Virus record (IMG/VR): IMGVR_UViG_3300037488_000189 | Span: 1 to 42,809 of that record | DNA length: 42,809 bases | Reading direction: 5' to 3' (one strand) | Source of the DNA: a virus | Part shown: positions 16,535 through 25,237 of the stretch, piece by piece | Numbering within the stretch: position 1 is the stretch's first letter | Layout of the letters: every line of letters starts with the position of its first letter | Made by a program: the position numbers and the translations under genes | Notes under the pieces: model-generated | Databases searched by the model: none | What the model saw: the letters and a program-made list of their open reading frames with translations, nothing else | Told to the model about the DNA's origin: nothing

Positions 16535-19500
16535 TTAGCAGGCCTCTGTCAGCGTCCAAGCAGTTCCATTCCAGTAGTGTGCATTTGTCGGATCAGCCTG
16601 GTTCTTGTAATATCCAGATGGTGCCACGACAGTGCCAGAAGAGTTCATGTACAATGTTCCGCTAGTTCCTACAGTACCATTAGTCCAGTAAGAGTAGTAG
16701 TTAGGAGAAGCACAAACACCAGCCTTACTACCTGCGTCGGTCAAGAATACCTCTGTGAGAGCGGGCACCGTACCAGTACACGTTGCACAGCTTGCGAATG
16801 TCACGATAGTTGTTGGTATGTTGAAGCTAGTTGCTATTGGAAGAACGGCAGCTCCTACAGTCCAGCAGTTACCATCAGTGGTCTTTAGCTTGGTTCCAGA
16901 AGCAACAACACGAACTACAGCATCGTAAAGGACGGCGCTGTATGTACTATTACATAGAACAGAGGTGTAGTAGTTTCCGGCTGGAGGTGTCGGAGGTGTT
17001 GGAGGCGTTGAGCCGCAGTTGAATACCGCAGTGACAACCCCGTCATCGCTGATCTGAATTGCCTGATTATTATTGATAGCATACCATAAGTTATTTCCGT
17101 CAAAAGTATTTCCGCCTCTGGACTGTATGTAAACCGTATCACCAAGTATTGGGTACGTGTAGTATCCATTGTGGTAAAGGGTCACCCAAACTTCTGGAAC
17201 CAGTGCACATGCAGCAGCGGCAGTAGCCTGATCGTCTACATTGATTTGGAATGCAGTTGCCGGAACATCTATCTGAACAGCCGAAATGTTAATTGTAGTG
17301 TTAGGTCCAGTTCCAAAACAGTTCGTAGCATTAAATGTAGCCTTGTACTGTCCCTGTCCTTCTGTAATTCCAGACAATACCCCACTTGTGCTATCGAATG
17401 TAATGCCAAATGGTAAAGACGTTTCGCCACAAGACCCATTGGCCTCGAGCGTAGCATCGGCAGATCCAGACAACTTTGTTACAGTTCCAGCTGTAAAGCA
17501 CCTTGAACTTGTCTCGTATGCAGACACAGGGAATGTCTCGTAGTATCCGGTCTCGCAGTTTGATCCGTAGAACACAGCGCCATCAATACCACCATAGAAT
17601 GTAAAGCTTGTGCATGTGGTAATTAAGCCGTAGCTTGTCGGATTGTTTGTAGCGGAAACCTTGATAGATACAGAAGAACCTATTCCAATCTCAATGTCAG
17701 ACATTGTAACGATTGGAGAGAATGTCTCAGCGCAAATACAAGACCCAACCTCTGTGATGACACCAGACGATGTGATGAATGCGTAAGACGTGCCAAACTT
17801 GTGATATGCATTTCCTCCGTTGTAAACAGTTGTTCCGGTAGACTCGTTGTAAACTACAACACCAACCGTAGGAGTAGCCGAAGGCCCGTTGTGATACTTA
17901 ACAGTGGCCGGCGTCTGAGCACAAACATTAGCCAATGTGCCATTGGCAGTGTCGATTGTTACGGTATTCAAACTCGCACACGCAGTAACAACGCTCCATC
18001 CATTTGATGATAGTGGAGAGTAAACGGTCAGTGTTGGGTTACCGGCTTGAGTCTTGGTAAACTTCAAAGTCCCTGTGCTATTGTTTACAAGGCCATCATA
18101 TGGAGACACCAACTTAATGTCGCTAGCAGCAACGCCAGCCGCTATCAGTGCATTATAGTTAGCAGAACTATTAAGTCCAACATATCCACTATCTGCAACT
18201 ACGCCACCATTCAATGTGACAACAAACCGGTCAGGTGTAGACTGAGCGTCATAGTTAAATGTAATATTTCCATTTGCTGAGCTAGTTGTTACTATGGTCT
18301 CAGAGGTCAATGCAGTTCCAGAATAAGATGCGGTAGCTCCGCACGCTATAGTGTTCCTATAGTCCCAAAGCAAGTACAAGTACTGCTCATTAGATGGTGT
18401 AAGATACGTGAACGTTCCGCTATACTCAGAACCAGCAAGTGTCATTGTGACGGGAGTCGCAAGAGACAGCATTGTCAAGTAGTCTGCATTTGTGTACTGT
18501 GTATTAGACACCAAGTAGTAAGCCTTGTTTCCAAGTCCCGGTAGGAATGGGGTTGCCGGAATTCCAGATGGACTAGTAGTGGTGGTATATGCATACAATG
18601 TCACTGTATCTCCAGGGTTTGGAACGCCGTCGGTCCCTCCAGGGGCTCCAAAGGTATTAAACAAGCTGACCGGGGCCGGAGTGAATGACGTATCGGTAAA
18701 CTCGTACCCAAGTGTACCAGAGCTGCTGTAGTTGTACTTCTGTGTGCTGACAGTACCACTGTCTCCGCTTCCGCCAATAACTACGCTTCCTCTTCTTACA
18801 AGTTGCTTCCCTGTCTGAATTATAGTAAACGTAACTACATTTCCACATGAGGCGGTAATTGTAAGAACGGCGCTCCTTGTTACTAATGTATTGTTTGTGG
18901 CTATGTCTGCCATCACGTCTTGATCCCCTGTTCCACTTGATGGAGACACGGTCATCCATACAGGCATCCCAGTGATAACCCATCCTGAGTTAGACTGGAT
19001 ATCAAATATGTTTACGGGGTTTGTGAGTACCTCATTTGGTACAGTTACCGATAGGGGAGATATGGATAATTGACAAGGACTAGATGTAACATCGTTTGAG
19101 GTTAGCACGTACATCTGACTGTACGGATCTAGAACTCCGATCTTTTGTTTGTTGGTTCCGGAAATAAATAAATCTCTGAACCAGTCCTTCATCCCCTGGA
19201 TGGAAATCTCTCCTAGGTCGTTTCCAGATATGGTCAAAACAACTCCACGCCTTGCATCGGTAAAGAACATGTCATTACCCCAAGTAGCGAAGCTCTCTGG
19301 GTTTAGACTGATGCCATACTCACCAACGAAGGAGATCTGCGTTCCTAATACCTCTGGTATGCTAGCGATAGCTCCACCACCAGTAGAGTCGCTTAGCAAG
19401 TTCTTTCCGTAAAGAACGGTAGATATCTTGTCCTCTTGGAATACGATCAAGTTTGTGTCACGAGCGTACAGCTTTTGGATGCTTCCAAAGAACCGGTCAA

Positions 19501-22447
19501 CGTACTTGAAGTTGGCCGTGGACAGGTTAAACTCGTTCAATCTATTTGTGCCCGTGTCCTGTCTGAACACACCACTGTAAGTTAGTCCGTGTGGAACACG
19601 CTCCTGCTCATAATTCTCAATCGTAGAAGAAACACGTGGACTGTAATGCATGTACGATCCGTTAAAGTCATCACGAATACGATCGCTCTCAACACCATTT
19701 CTAAAGCAGTATGCATTATATACATTTACCAAGTCTACTACTGCAGGTTTACGTATGGTTCCCGCTGTGTCTCTAGATTGGTTTTGACCATTTGTTCCAG
19801 AGTGTAGCCCATTGGTAACCGCGAATGTCTCTGTCTCGTGGTATATGTCAATGTCAGTATTCTTTGGCTGTGTCTCAATTATTGTTTTGTTCTTTGTTTG
19901 AGTAATAGTACAATCAACAGTCAGTACAGCTCTAAGACACTTGGGAAAGTTACCGTTTTTAAATTCATCGCTATTTGCATCTGCATGACCACGAATAAAC
20001 ATCCTAATGTCCCCATTGTCTGTTTGAGTCACTACGGTTAAACTTTGGCCGCCAGACTGAAGAAAACCATAACTACTACATCTCCTAAAAAATACAGTTG
20101 TCGGCCCTTGGTTTTGATTTCGAGCTGTCATCACGAACTTTTCGTAGATAGCATCTTCAAAGAACCACTCCTCTATATTTATGTAATCCCTTGAAGATAT
20201 AAATATTTGCTCTGGCTGCCCTTCGCCTCCAGAAACTTTTGTCTCGTTTATTTTAATCGTAATGACAGCTCCACCATTGATTTCAGTTGGAGTTCTAGGC
20301 ACAATGGCAACTCCACCAAATCCATCACTAGCCCCTGCAAACACCAATGGACCTCCAAATACGGTTTGACCATTAGAGTCGCCCCATCTAGCCCTTTGAT
20401 TTATTCTCCAGGAGTCCCCGATAGTGTGCCCGGTACTCTTGTCAAATCTTATTGTACAAATATTTACTATTGGGTTTGAAGTTGACAGGACTTGGTTTGC
20501 CGCTGTTATTGGTACATTCTGAGCAATTACGCCACTGGGTATGTCCTTTGATAAAACGTAGAACTTAAAGGTATCTATACCCGCTGCTGTCCTTCCGTCT
20601 ATTTCAATGTATATACGCCTGTCGTGTGGAACTGTAGTAGACTTTAAAACAGTAGCTAATCCATTGTATCCAGTCCCATAAAATATAGGGTCTTCAGAAA
20701 AAGAATGTGAAGAAATAATTGGGTCTATCGTCCCGGCACTCGTAATACAGTCATTACCATTAAAGTACTTAGACGTTCTGGCAGAGTTGGCACCAAAGCT
20801 TGTTGTCTTGTTTATTAATAAATTTGTTGGAGAAAAAGCAACATTACCATCTGTCTTAACCTTCATGTACACACCAGATATCTGAGTCTTTTTGTTATTT
20901 AAAAAGTCCTTTTCTTTTACACTTACATCAAGTACTTTAAACTCTGTATTGCTATACGTAATTCCATTTGGATTAACCTTGAATACGATATAGTCATTGG
21001 CGTGAACCTTGTCCACGTCAGACTCGTTAATCATAAAGTATGTGTATATTCCGTCAGTATAAAAAATGTTTGGGAATATAGTGTAGTACTGTCCCTTTGC
21101 TTGCTTTACAAATACCCTATACTTGGTGGCAAATGCGGGGGCCTCACTTATTATGTTAACCTTTAAGTAATTGCTTGTATCTGAGTTTACCGATGAAATG
21201 CTTGCCGTGTTTGTAGTAGATGTCAATACGGTGCTCATTCTACCGTAGTCGTCCATGTAGGATATGCCAACCTCGTAGTCCCTATCAGAGTGAAGTGTTT
21301 TAATTGGCTTATTGACATTGTCGGCAATCCTAGCCTCGCTAACAACACTTACAGAATAATTTGGTATAATTCCCTTTCCAGTTATGGATACAATGTTGTA
21401 GAACTGAGTATAGTTTCCGTAGATAATGCGGCTTCCGATTAGCTCTTGTGCCTTTGCCTTTAATGGAACGTTGTCAAATAGTCTTGTTAATTGGTTCGAA
21501 GGTAATACGCCATATACTTTGTTGTTTGAAAACCCAGAAAATGTAGCAGTGGTTCCAGAGAATGAAACTCCTTGGATATTGTTCAATACCAAGTCAGCCC
21601 TTACCAAGTTCTCAATTACGTTAACATTAGTGCTAGATGCGTCCTTGAATAACAACTGTATCTCTTTGATATTTGACCCGCCAATAGAAAAAGAAATATC
21701 TACAAGGTTATACGTGTTCTGCATTGACTTATTGACACCGGTTCCATAGTCAAATGTGAATATACTTGGCTCAAATCCAACTACAGAGAACGGAGAGAAA
21801 GAAGAGTACTCGTTGTTCATGTACTTGTACCTGTATGCAAAGTACAAGAACTTGTCCTTGATGTTGTTTGATGCGTTAGAATCAATTCTAAGGCCCAATG
21901 TAGGTGCTTCCAGTGGTGGCTTTACAATTACATTGATAGCTTCTTCTGTAAAGTTGTTATAAGCGTAGAACGCCTTGGTGTCAACTCTCCTCGGTGGGTT
22001 TAAGTTGTCTGTCCAAAATAACAGATCACTGATGTAGTTTACGCCTGTGATCAGGTAGTCTGCATTGAAGTTCAATACGTTATTAGAACCAGCCCTAGTG
22101 TCCATTGCAATAATGGATGTAAGACCTGTCTGTGAGTTATACGATGCAATGATATTGCCCGTTACGGCCTTTACAAACCAGAATATCAAGAATTCAGCAG
22201 GCACTGCTATAGAACCAATTGTCTTTGCTCCGGCCAAACTGAAAGCACTTCCAGAGAAGGTTGTTGCAGCGGCAGCTAGACCACTCACCTGTGTATTACC
22301 TAGCTCGTTAGCCACGGCGCCCACACCGGCATCCTCAGAGGTTCCTACGGTTACGTTCAGAGCGTCACGGTACTGCCCGTTTGGAACTAGACGTTCGTCT
22401 AGATCCTTGTTCATTATTCCAGATACTAGGCTTCTTGTTATTTGCAT
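16535..22447 (-). CDS. 1970-aa tail protein: propeller-type stabilisation/nozzle region fused to BACON and Ig-like adhesive domains
   Basis: The N-terminus contains MNKDLDERLVPNG (residues 12-24), a signature of the large beta-rich tail protein below the ring proteins in crAss-like phages. Residues to about 1100 are repeated beta strands consistent with propeller and Ig folds. About 1123-1217 is a BACON-like domain (NSGWVITGMPVWMTVSPSSG, then VLTITASCGN and FTIIQTG). After it come Thr/Ser/Asn-rich repeats, an Ig/putative-cadherin-like unit (LPFGITFDSTSGVLSG, near 1690), a Pro-Thr linker (PPTPPTPP) and a C-terminal module with CWTVG and FASCATC. BACON domains are thought to bind mucin or other glycans, so the C-terminal half may be an adhesin exposed at the tail tip. 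It overlaps the upstream gene by one base (TAATG). Confidence 0.8.
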   Translation of the reverse strand: MQITRSLVSGIMNKDLDERLVPNGQYRDALNVTVGTSEDAGVGAVANELGNTQVSGLAAAATTFSGSAFSLAGAKTIGSIAVPAEFLIFWFVKAVTGNIIASYNSQTGLTSIIAMDTRAGSNNVLNFNADYLITGVNYISDLLFWTDNLNPPRRVDTKAFYAYNNFTEEAINVIVKPPLEAPTLGLRIDSNASNNIKDKFLYFAYRYKYMNNEYSSFSPFSVVGFEPSIFTFDYGTGVNKSMQNTYNLVDISFSIGGSNIKEIQLLFKDASSTNVNVIENLVRADLVLNNIQGVSFSGTTATFSGFSNNKVYGVLPSNQLTRLFDNVPLKAKAQELIGSRIIYGNYTQFYNIVSITGKGIIPNYSVSVVSEARIADNVNKPIKTLHSDRDYEVGISYMDDYGRMSTVLTSTTNTASISSVNSDTSNYLKVNIISEAPAFATKYRVFVKQAKGQYYTIFPNIFYTDGIYTYFMINESDVDKVHANDYIVFKVNPNGITYSNTEFKVLDVSVKEKDFLNNKKTQISGVYMKVKTDGNVAFSPTNLLINKTTSFGANSARTSKYFNGNDCITSAGTIDPIISSHSFSEDPIFYGTGYNGLATVLKSTTVPHDRRIYIEIDGRTAAGIDTFKFYVLSKDIPSGVIAQNVPITAANQVLSTSNPIVNICTIRFDKSTGHTIGDSWRINQRARWGDSNGQTVFGGPLVFAGASDGFGGVAIVPRTPTEINGGAVITIKINETKVSGGEGQPEQIFISSRDYINIEEWFFEDAIYEKFVMTARNQNQGPTTVFFRRCSSYGFLQSGGQSLTVVTQTDNGDIRMFIRGHADANSDEFKNGNFPKCLRAVLTVDCTITQTKNKTIIETQPKNTDIDIYHETETFAVTNGLHSGTNGQNQSRDTAGTIRKPAVVDLVNVYNAYCFRNGVESDRIRDDFNGSYMHYSPRVSSTIENYEQERVPHGLTYSGVFRQDTGTNRLNEFNLSTANFKYVDRFFGSIQKLYARDTNLIVFQEDKISTVLYGKNLLSDSTGGGAIASIPEVLGTQISFVGEYGISLNPESFATWGNDMFFTDARRGVVLTISGNDLGEISIQGMKDWFRDLFISGTNKQKIGVLDPYSQMYVLTSNDVTSSPCQLSISPLSVTVPNEVLTNPVNIFDIQSNSGWVITGMPVWMTVSPSSGTGDQDVMADIATNNTLVTRSAVLTITASCGNVVTFTIIQTGKQLVRRGSVVIGGSGDSGTVSTQKYNYSSSGTLGYEFTDTSFTPAPVSLFNTFGAPGGTDGVPNPGDTVTLYAYTTTTSPSGIPATPFLPGLGNKAYYLVSNTQYTNADYLTMLSLATPVTMTLAGSEYSGTFTYLTPSNEQYLYLLWDYRNTIACGATASYSGTALTSETIVTTSSANGNITFNYDAQSTPDRFVVTLNGGVVADSGYVGLNSSANYNALIAAGVAASDIKLVSPYDGLVNNSTGTLKFTKTQAGNPTLTVYSPLSSNGWSVVTACASLNTVTIDTANGTLANVCAQTPATVKYHNGPSATPTVGVVVYNESTGTTVYNGGNAYHKFGTSYAFITSSGVITEVGSCICAETFSPIVTMSDIEIGIGSSVSIKVSATNNPTSYGLITTCTSFTFYGGIDGAVFYGSNCETGYYETFPVSAYETSSRCFTAGTVTKLSGSADATLEANGSCGETSLPFGITFDSTSGVLSGITEGQGQYKATFNATNCFGTGPNTTINISAVQIDVPATAFQINVDDQATAAAACALVPEVWVTLYHNGYYTYPILGDTVYIQSRGGNTFDGNNLWYAINNNQAIQISDDGVVTAVFNCGSTPPTPPTPPAGNYYTSVLCNSTYSAVLYDAVVRVVASGTKLKTTDGNCWTVGAAVLPIATSFNIPTTIVTFASCATCTGTVPALTEVFLTDAGSKAGVCASPNYYSYWTNGTVGTSGTLYMNSSGTVVAPSGYYKNQADPTNAHYWNGTAWTLTEAC

Positions 22448-23346
22448 TATTTAATCCAGTTAGATTGATTCCGTAATACCATCAATAATCTTCCAGAGTG
22501 CAAGTTGCTCATTCTGATCTTGGCGTTACGAAGGAGGGCTGACTTTTCTTCTCTTGCTCTACGAATAACATACTCCTGCACACCAACACGGTTGTTCAAT
22601 ATAGCCCACTTAATATAACTGTACATGAAGTCCTCGGCAAACTTGTTCACCCTAACTAAAGAGTCGTCACCGTTCTCAAGACCATCGGAGATGTACTCCA
22701 TCACCAATAACTGGTCAGACATCTGAGAACTGAAGTTGATCACGCCAGACCCTTGATCGATTCTGAAGTTAGGATTAGCGTTAGCTGTCTCTCCGTTCAG
22801 ACCAAAGTATCCGCCCAAGTCGTAGTTGAAGTACCAATAACCATCTACATACCATCCCCATCTGCCATTGGCCCAAGCGTCTCCGCTGAACAATGCCCTT
22901 GGGTAGCCTTGGATTCTCTTCATGTCAAGCTCAGACGTGCCTGTAATCACCTCTCCGTTCATGTCGTAAAGGATATTGTCAGATGAGTCTCTTAGATATG
23001 TCTGTGCGTAGTTCACAGCCTTGCTCTCAAATAATGGGAATAGAACCCCTTCGCTCTCTAGTGAGATACGAACATAGTTTACGTAGTCTGGAGGTAGTAT
23101 CAACTTAAGGTCCGGGCCAATTCTAAACTCTAGCACACGCACATTTCTGGCCGCATCATAGTTCAACTCCTGGATCGCACGCTTGGCGTAGAATAACACA
23201 TTGTACCTTTTCACGGTACCGATCAGCTTGTCGTCACCAACATACATTAGCATGAAGTTATTCACTACATCAGCTAGGCTGACATACTGGTACTCCCCGT
23301 TGTTGTTGGGGTCTGAGTAGTATTGTTGGTTACTTATGTATGCCAT
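22447..23346 (-). CDS. Head-tail connector / tail tubular (ring) protein, 299 aa
   Basis: Contains RYNVLFYAKRAIQELNYDAA (residues about 47-66) followed by VRVLEFRIGPDLKLILPPDY, the typical core of ring/adaptor proteins (T7 gp11-like in role) below the portal of crAss-like phages. An aromatic-rich central insert (GRWGWYVDGYWYFNYDLGG, near 160-178) is probably surface exposed. The basic helical C-terminus (YVIRRAREEKSALLRNA) fits portal contacts. It overlaps both neighbours by one base in TAATG junctions, so it is translated as a set with the 230-aa and 1970-aa proteins. Confidence 0.75.
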   Translation of the reverse strand: MAYISNQQYYSDPNNNGEYQYVSLADVVNNFMLMYVGDDKLIGTVKRYNVLFYAKRAIQELNYDAARNVRVLEFRIGPDLKLILPPDYVNYVRISLESEGVLFPLFESKAVNYAQTYLRDSSDNILYDMNGEVITGTSELDMKRIQGYPRALFSGDAWANGRWGWYVDGYWYFNYDLGGYFGLNGETANANPNFRIDQGSGVINFSSQMSDQLLVMEYISDGLENGDDSLVRVNKFAEDFMYSYIKWAILNNRVGVQEYVIRRAREEKSALLRNAKIRMSNLHSGRLLMVLRNQSNWIK

Positions 23347-24038
23347 TATGATTGCTTAGTTTGTTCTGTGTTTTCCCCGGCCATGGCAAATTGAACTACA
23401 TCGTTCTCACGGATATTTACACCAGCGTATGAAAGGATCTTGAAAACTAGGTCGTTTTGTGCGCTTTGCGGAAGCTCAAAGTCTTGATAATCACCAGCTG
23501 ACTGGTTGAATATAGGCGACCCTGACACGACAGAGTATGTCCACTTAGGATCAACAGGATAGCGAACGTACAAAGTACTGACATTGGTTTGGATTGTGGT
23601 CGGATATACATAAAAGAATTGTTCCTTTGTATAGTACGCCGGGTACGATACGTTTGGAGTCGTCAAGTTTGACGAGATAAGGTTCATGATTTTTGTCTGA
23701 GCCACGTACTCAATCTCTTTGTTACCGTAAAGTAGCACGTTAACAAAATAAGAATCAGCAGGTGCAGGAAAAGCGCCGGCACCAGAATTATACGTAAGAG
23801 TCGCCTGATCACTAAAGGTGTCAATGGTCTCTGAGATTTGTTTTTGTATGTCTGAGTATCCATCGTTCGCTAGTCTAGAGTTTCTTTTATTAACCCAGTT
23901 TGTATAATCGTAAAAGTATTGTTCAAATATCTCTAGTTGAGCCTGCTTGGCAAACAAGTTGAACTCATCCGGTGTAATATAACCGTTGTTATCCTTGTTT
24001 ATGATAGCCATAACAGTATTTCTAACCGTGTTAATCAT
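23346..24038 (-). CDS. Connector/adaptor structural protein, 230 aa
   Basis: The start is placed at MINTVRNTVMAIINKDNNGY (24038). An in-frame ATG 30 bases upstream (24068) lies inside the terminator stem and before the promoter box, so it cannot be used if that box is the promoter. The N-terminal helices (DEFNLFAKQAQLEIFEQYFY) are characteristic of the connector gene next to the ring proteins in crAss-like and related podoviruses; the rest is beta-rich (FFYVYPTTIQTNVSTLYVRY). The C-terminus is polar. Role is by family resemblance and position between capsid and ring genes. Confidence 0.75.
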   Translation of the reverse strand: MINTVRNTVMAIINKDNNGYITPDEFNLFAKQAQLEIFEQYFYDYTNWVNKRNSRLANDGYSDIQKQISETIDTFSDQATLTYNSGAGAFPAPADSYFVNVLLYGNKEIEYVAQTKIMNLISSNLTTPNVSYPAYYTKEQFFYVYPTTIQTNVSTLYVRYPVDPKWTYSVVSGSPIFNQSAGDYQDFELPQSAQNDLVFKILSYAGVNIRENDVVQFAMAGENTEQTKQS

Positions 24039-24045
24039 GTTCTCA

Positions 24046-24053
24046 CAAAGATA
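24046..24053 (-). promoter_or_regulatory. TATCTTTG promoter box, 7 nt before the connector start
   Basis: TATCTTTG followed by TGAGAAC and the ATG at 24038. It directly follows the U-tract of a terminator, so termination and re-initiation occur within about 40 bases. Confidence 0.6.
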
Positions 24054-24054
24054 A

Positions 24055-24086
24055 CAAAAAAAGGCCACCCCTCTCGAGATGGCCTT
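24055..24086 (-). terminator. Intrinsic terminator after the 93-aa gene
   Basis: Minus-strand RNA AAGGCCATCTC pairs with GGGGTGGCCTT (11 bp including two G-U pairs) around a GAGA tetraloop, followed by a run of U. The G-U pairs make it stronger on the minus strand, fixing the direction. Confidence 0.85.
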
Positions 24087-24107
24087 AGTTTTAAATAGTC
24101 TTAATGT

Positions 24108-24389
24108 TTACGCTACAGCAATTCCACTAACTGCGTATGGAAGGCTTGATACAGTGTATGCAACATAAGTCCAAGAAGTCTGCAAAGCTTCAACTACGGC
24201 CCTTTGAATTGCGTCACGCTGTGTTTCGTCTCCTGCACCAGCAGTAGCATGTGTAAGTGTAACCACTTTACCGCCACCATAAGTGACAGTAACTGTAGTT
24301 GTAGAGGCTTGTTCAATCAAAATGATTCCTGTAGCCTGAACTAGCTGATTTTGTTCGCTAGTAACTGGGATGCTTAAAAATTTTTCCAT
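24108..24389 (-). CDS. Small virion protein, 93 aa (possible head decoration)
   Basis: Begins MEKFLSIPVTSEQNQLVQAT, then GIILIEQASTTTVTVTYGGG, a long Thr/Val beta segment, and an amphipathic helix (TQRDAIQRAVVEAL) before a beta C-terminus. No enzyme motif or membrane segment. It is its own transcription unit: a TATATTTG box 4 nt upstream and a strong terminator downstream. Such isolation between capsid and connector genes suggests a protein needed in a distinct, possibly high, copy number, such as a capsid decoration or cement protein. That role is inference. Confidence 0.65.
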   Translation of the reverse strand: MEKFLSIPVTSEQNQLVQATGIILIEQASTTTVTVTYGGGKVVTLTHATAGAGDETQRDAIQRAVVEALQTSWTYVAYTVSSLPYAVSGIAVA

Positions 24390-24393
24390 ACAA

Positions 24394-24401
24394 CAAATAT
24401 A
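24394..24401 (-). promoter_or_regulatory. TATATTTG promoter box, 4 nt before the ATG
   Basis: TATATTTG, then TTGT, then ATG (24389) on the minus strand, in the 19-base gap after the 247-aa gene. No -33 TTTG is obvious. Confidence 0.6.
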
Positions 24402-24408
24402 CGTATAA

Positions 24409-25152
24409 TTACGATAACTTAGATTTCACCATTTCCAATACCTCTTTTCCTTCGGCAGACTCTAAGTATGCAGTAAGAACATACACAGCGTCTTCACCCT
24501 GCTGCACATTCATCAACTTACGCTTGTTTCCGGTCATATTAAACCAGATCTCACGGTTATTGTTACGCATACCAAATAAGCCCTCAGAAAGTGCCTTGGA
24601 GGCCAAAGCTGTCTCGGTCAAAGATGGGTCGTTCAACATCTCTAGTAACTGAGTAGGATACTCTCTTGCATATAACAAGATGTCTCTCTTTAACTCTGGA
24701 GTGGTCATCGTGTCAACAACGGGGCCCCAAACCAATCTAGCTACAGCTAACATGGTATCTAGGTCCATATTTCTAGCAGCGATCTGAGCGTCTAGCTCTA
24801 CATTCATGTCCTCAATGTCCATCATAGCCTCTTTCTCTGGATTCAACTCCATAAAGATCTGTCCCTTCAATGGATGGATATCCAAGAACTGTGACAATAG
24901 AGGGTTGTTTGCTGGAACCATTAATACTCCATCCTCGAAGATAACTGGCTCAACAATTGCGTTGTCGTCCTGTTCATCTTCAAATACAGACTTTTGGTTT
25001 CTTGCGTAGCGTAGTGCACGGTTAGTCTTTCCATCAAAGTGGAGCAGTGCGAACCTTCTGGTGTTGCGTGATGGCAACACATAGGTTAATGGAGTTGTGT
25101 CGGAGGTAAGGACAAATATCCTGTCCTTAAGCTCATTTGTAGATTTTATCAT
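24409..25152 (-). CDS. Virion-associated protein downstream of the capsid gene, 247 aa
   Basis: Unrecognised family. The ATG at 25152 (MIKSTNELKDRIF) is chosen; an in-frame TTG at 25176 is part of the promoter box itself. The N-terminal region is beta-rich (RIFVLTSDTTPLTYVLPSRN, then RRFALLHFDG). An acidic helical middle (ELNPEKEAMMDIEDMNVELD) and a helical C-terminus ending EVLEMVKSKLS follow. Placed between capsid and connector genes with its own terminator-promoter junction, it is probably a head or head-completion protein. Confidence 0.65.
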   Translation of the reverse strand: MIKSTNELKDRIFVLTSDTTPLTYVLPSRNTRRFALLHFDGKTNRALRYARNQKSVFEDEQDDNAIVEPVIFEDGVLMVPANNPLLSQFLDIHPLKGQIFMELNPEKEAMMDIEDMNVELDAQIAARNMDLDTMLAVARLVWGPVVDTMTTPELKRDILLYAREYPTQLLEMLNDPSLTETALASKALSEGLFGMRNNNREIWFNMTGNKRKLMNVQQGEDAVYVLTAYLESAEGKEVLEMVKSKLS

Positions 25153-25173
25153 AAGTAGATTTAATTGTTGGTA

Positions 25174-25181
25174 CAAATATA
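25174..25181 (-). promoter_or_regulatory. TATATTTG promoter box after the capsid terminator
   Basis: TATATTTG lies 21 nt before the ATG at 25152 and begins 2 bases after the terminator U-tract ends (TTTTTGTTTATATTTG on the minus strand). Confidence 0.6.
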
Positions 25182-25183
25182 AA

Positions 25184-25212
25184 CAAAAAGGGTGAGTACA
25201 TTGTACCCACCC
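25184..25212 (-). terminator. Intrinsic terminator after the major capsid gene
   Basis: Minus-strand RNA GGGTGGGTA pairs with TACTCACCC around a CAATG loop (9 bp, one G-U) and is followed by UUUUUG. On the plus strand the G-U would be an A-C mismatch, so direction is minus. Confidence 0.85.
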
Positions 25213-25237
25213 CTTATGTGTGATAACCTATTTAAGA

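Noticed and set aside
24039-24068. Upstream ATG (24068) for the connector gene
   Set aside because: It lies within the terminator stem and before the promoter box; the ATG at 24038 fits both signals and the family N-terminus.
25153-25176. TTG start (25176) for the 247-aa protein
   Set aside because: That TTG is the last part of the TATATTTG promoter box, so it would precede the transcript.
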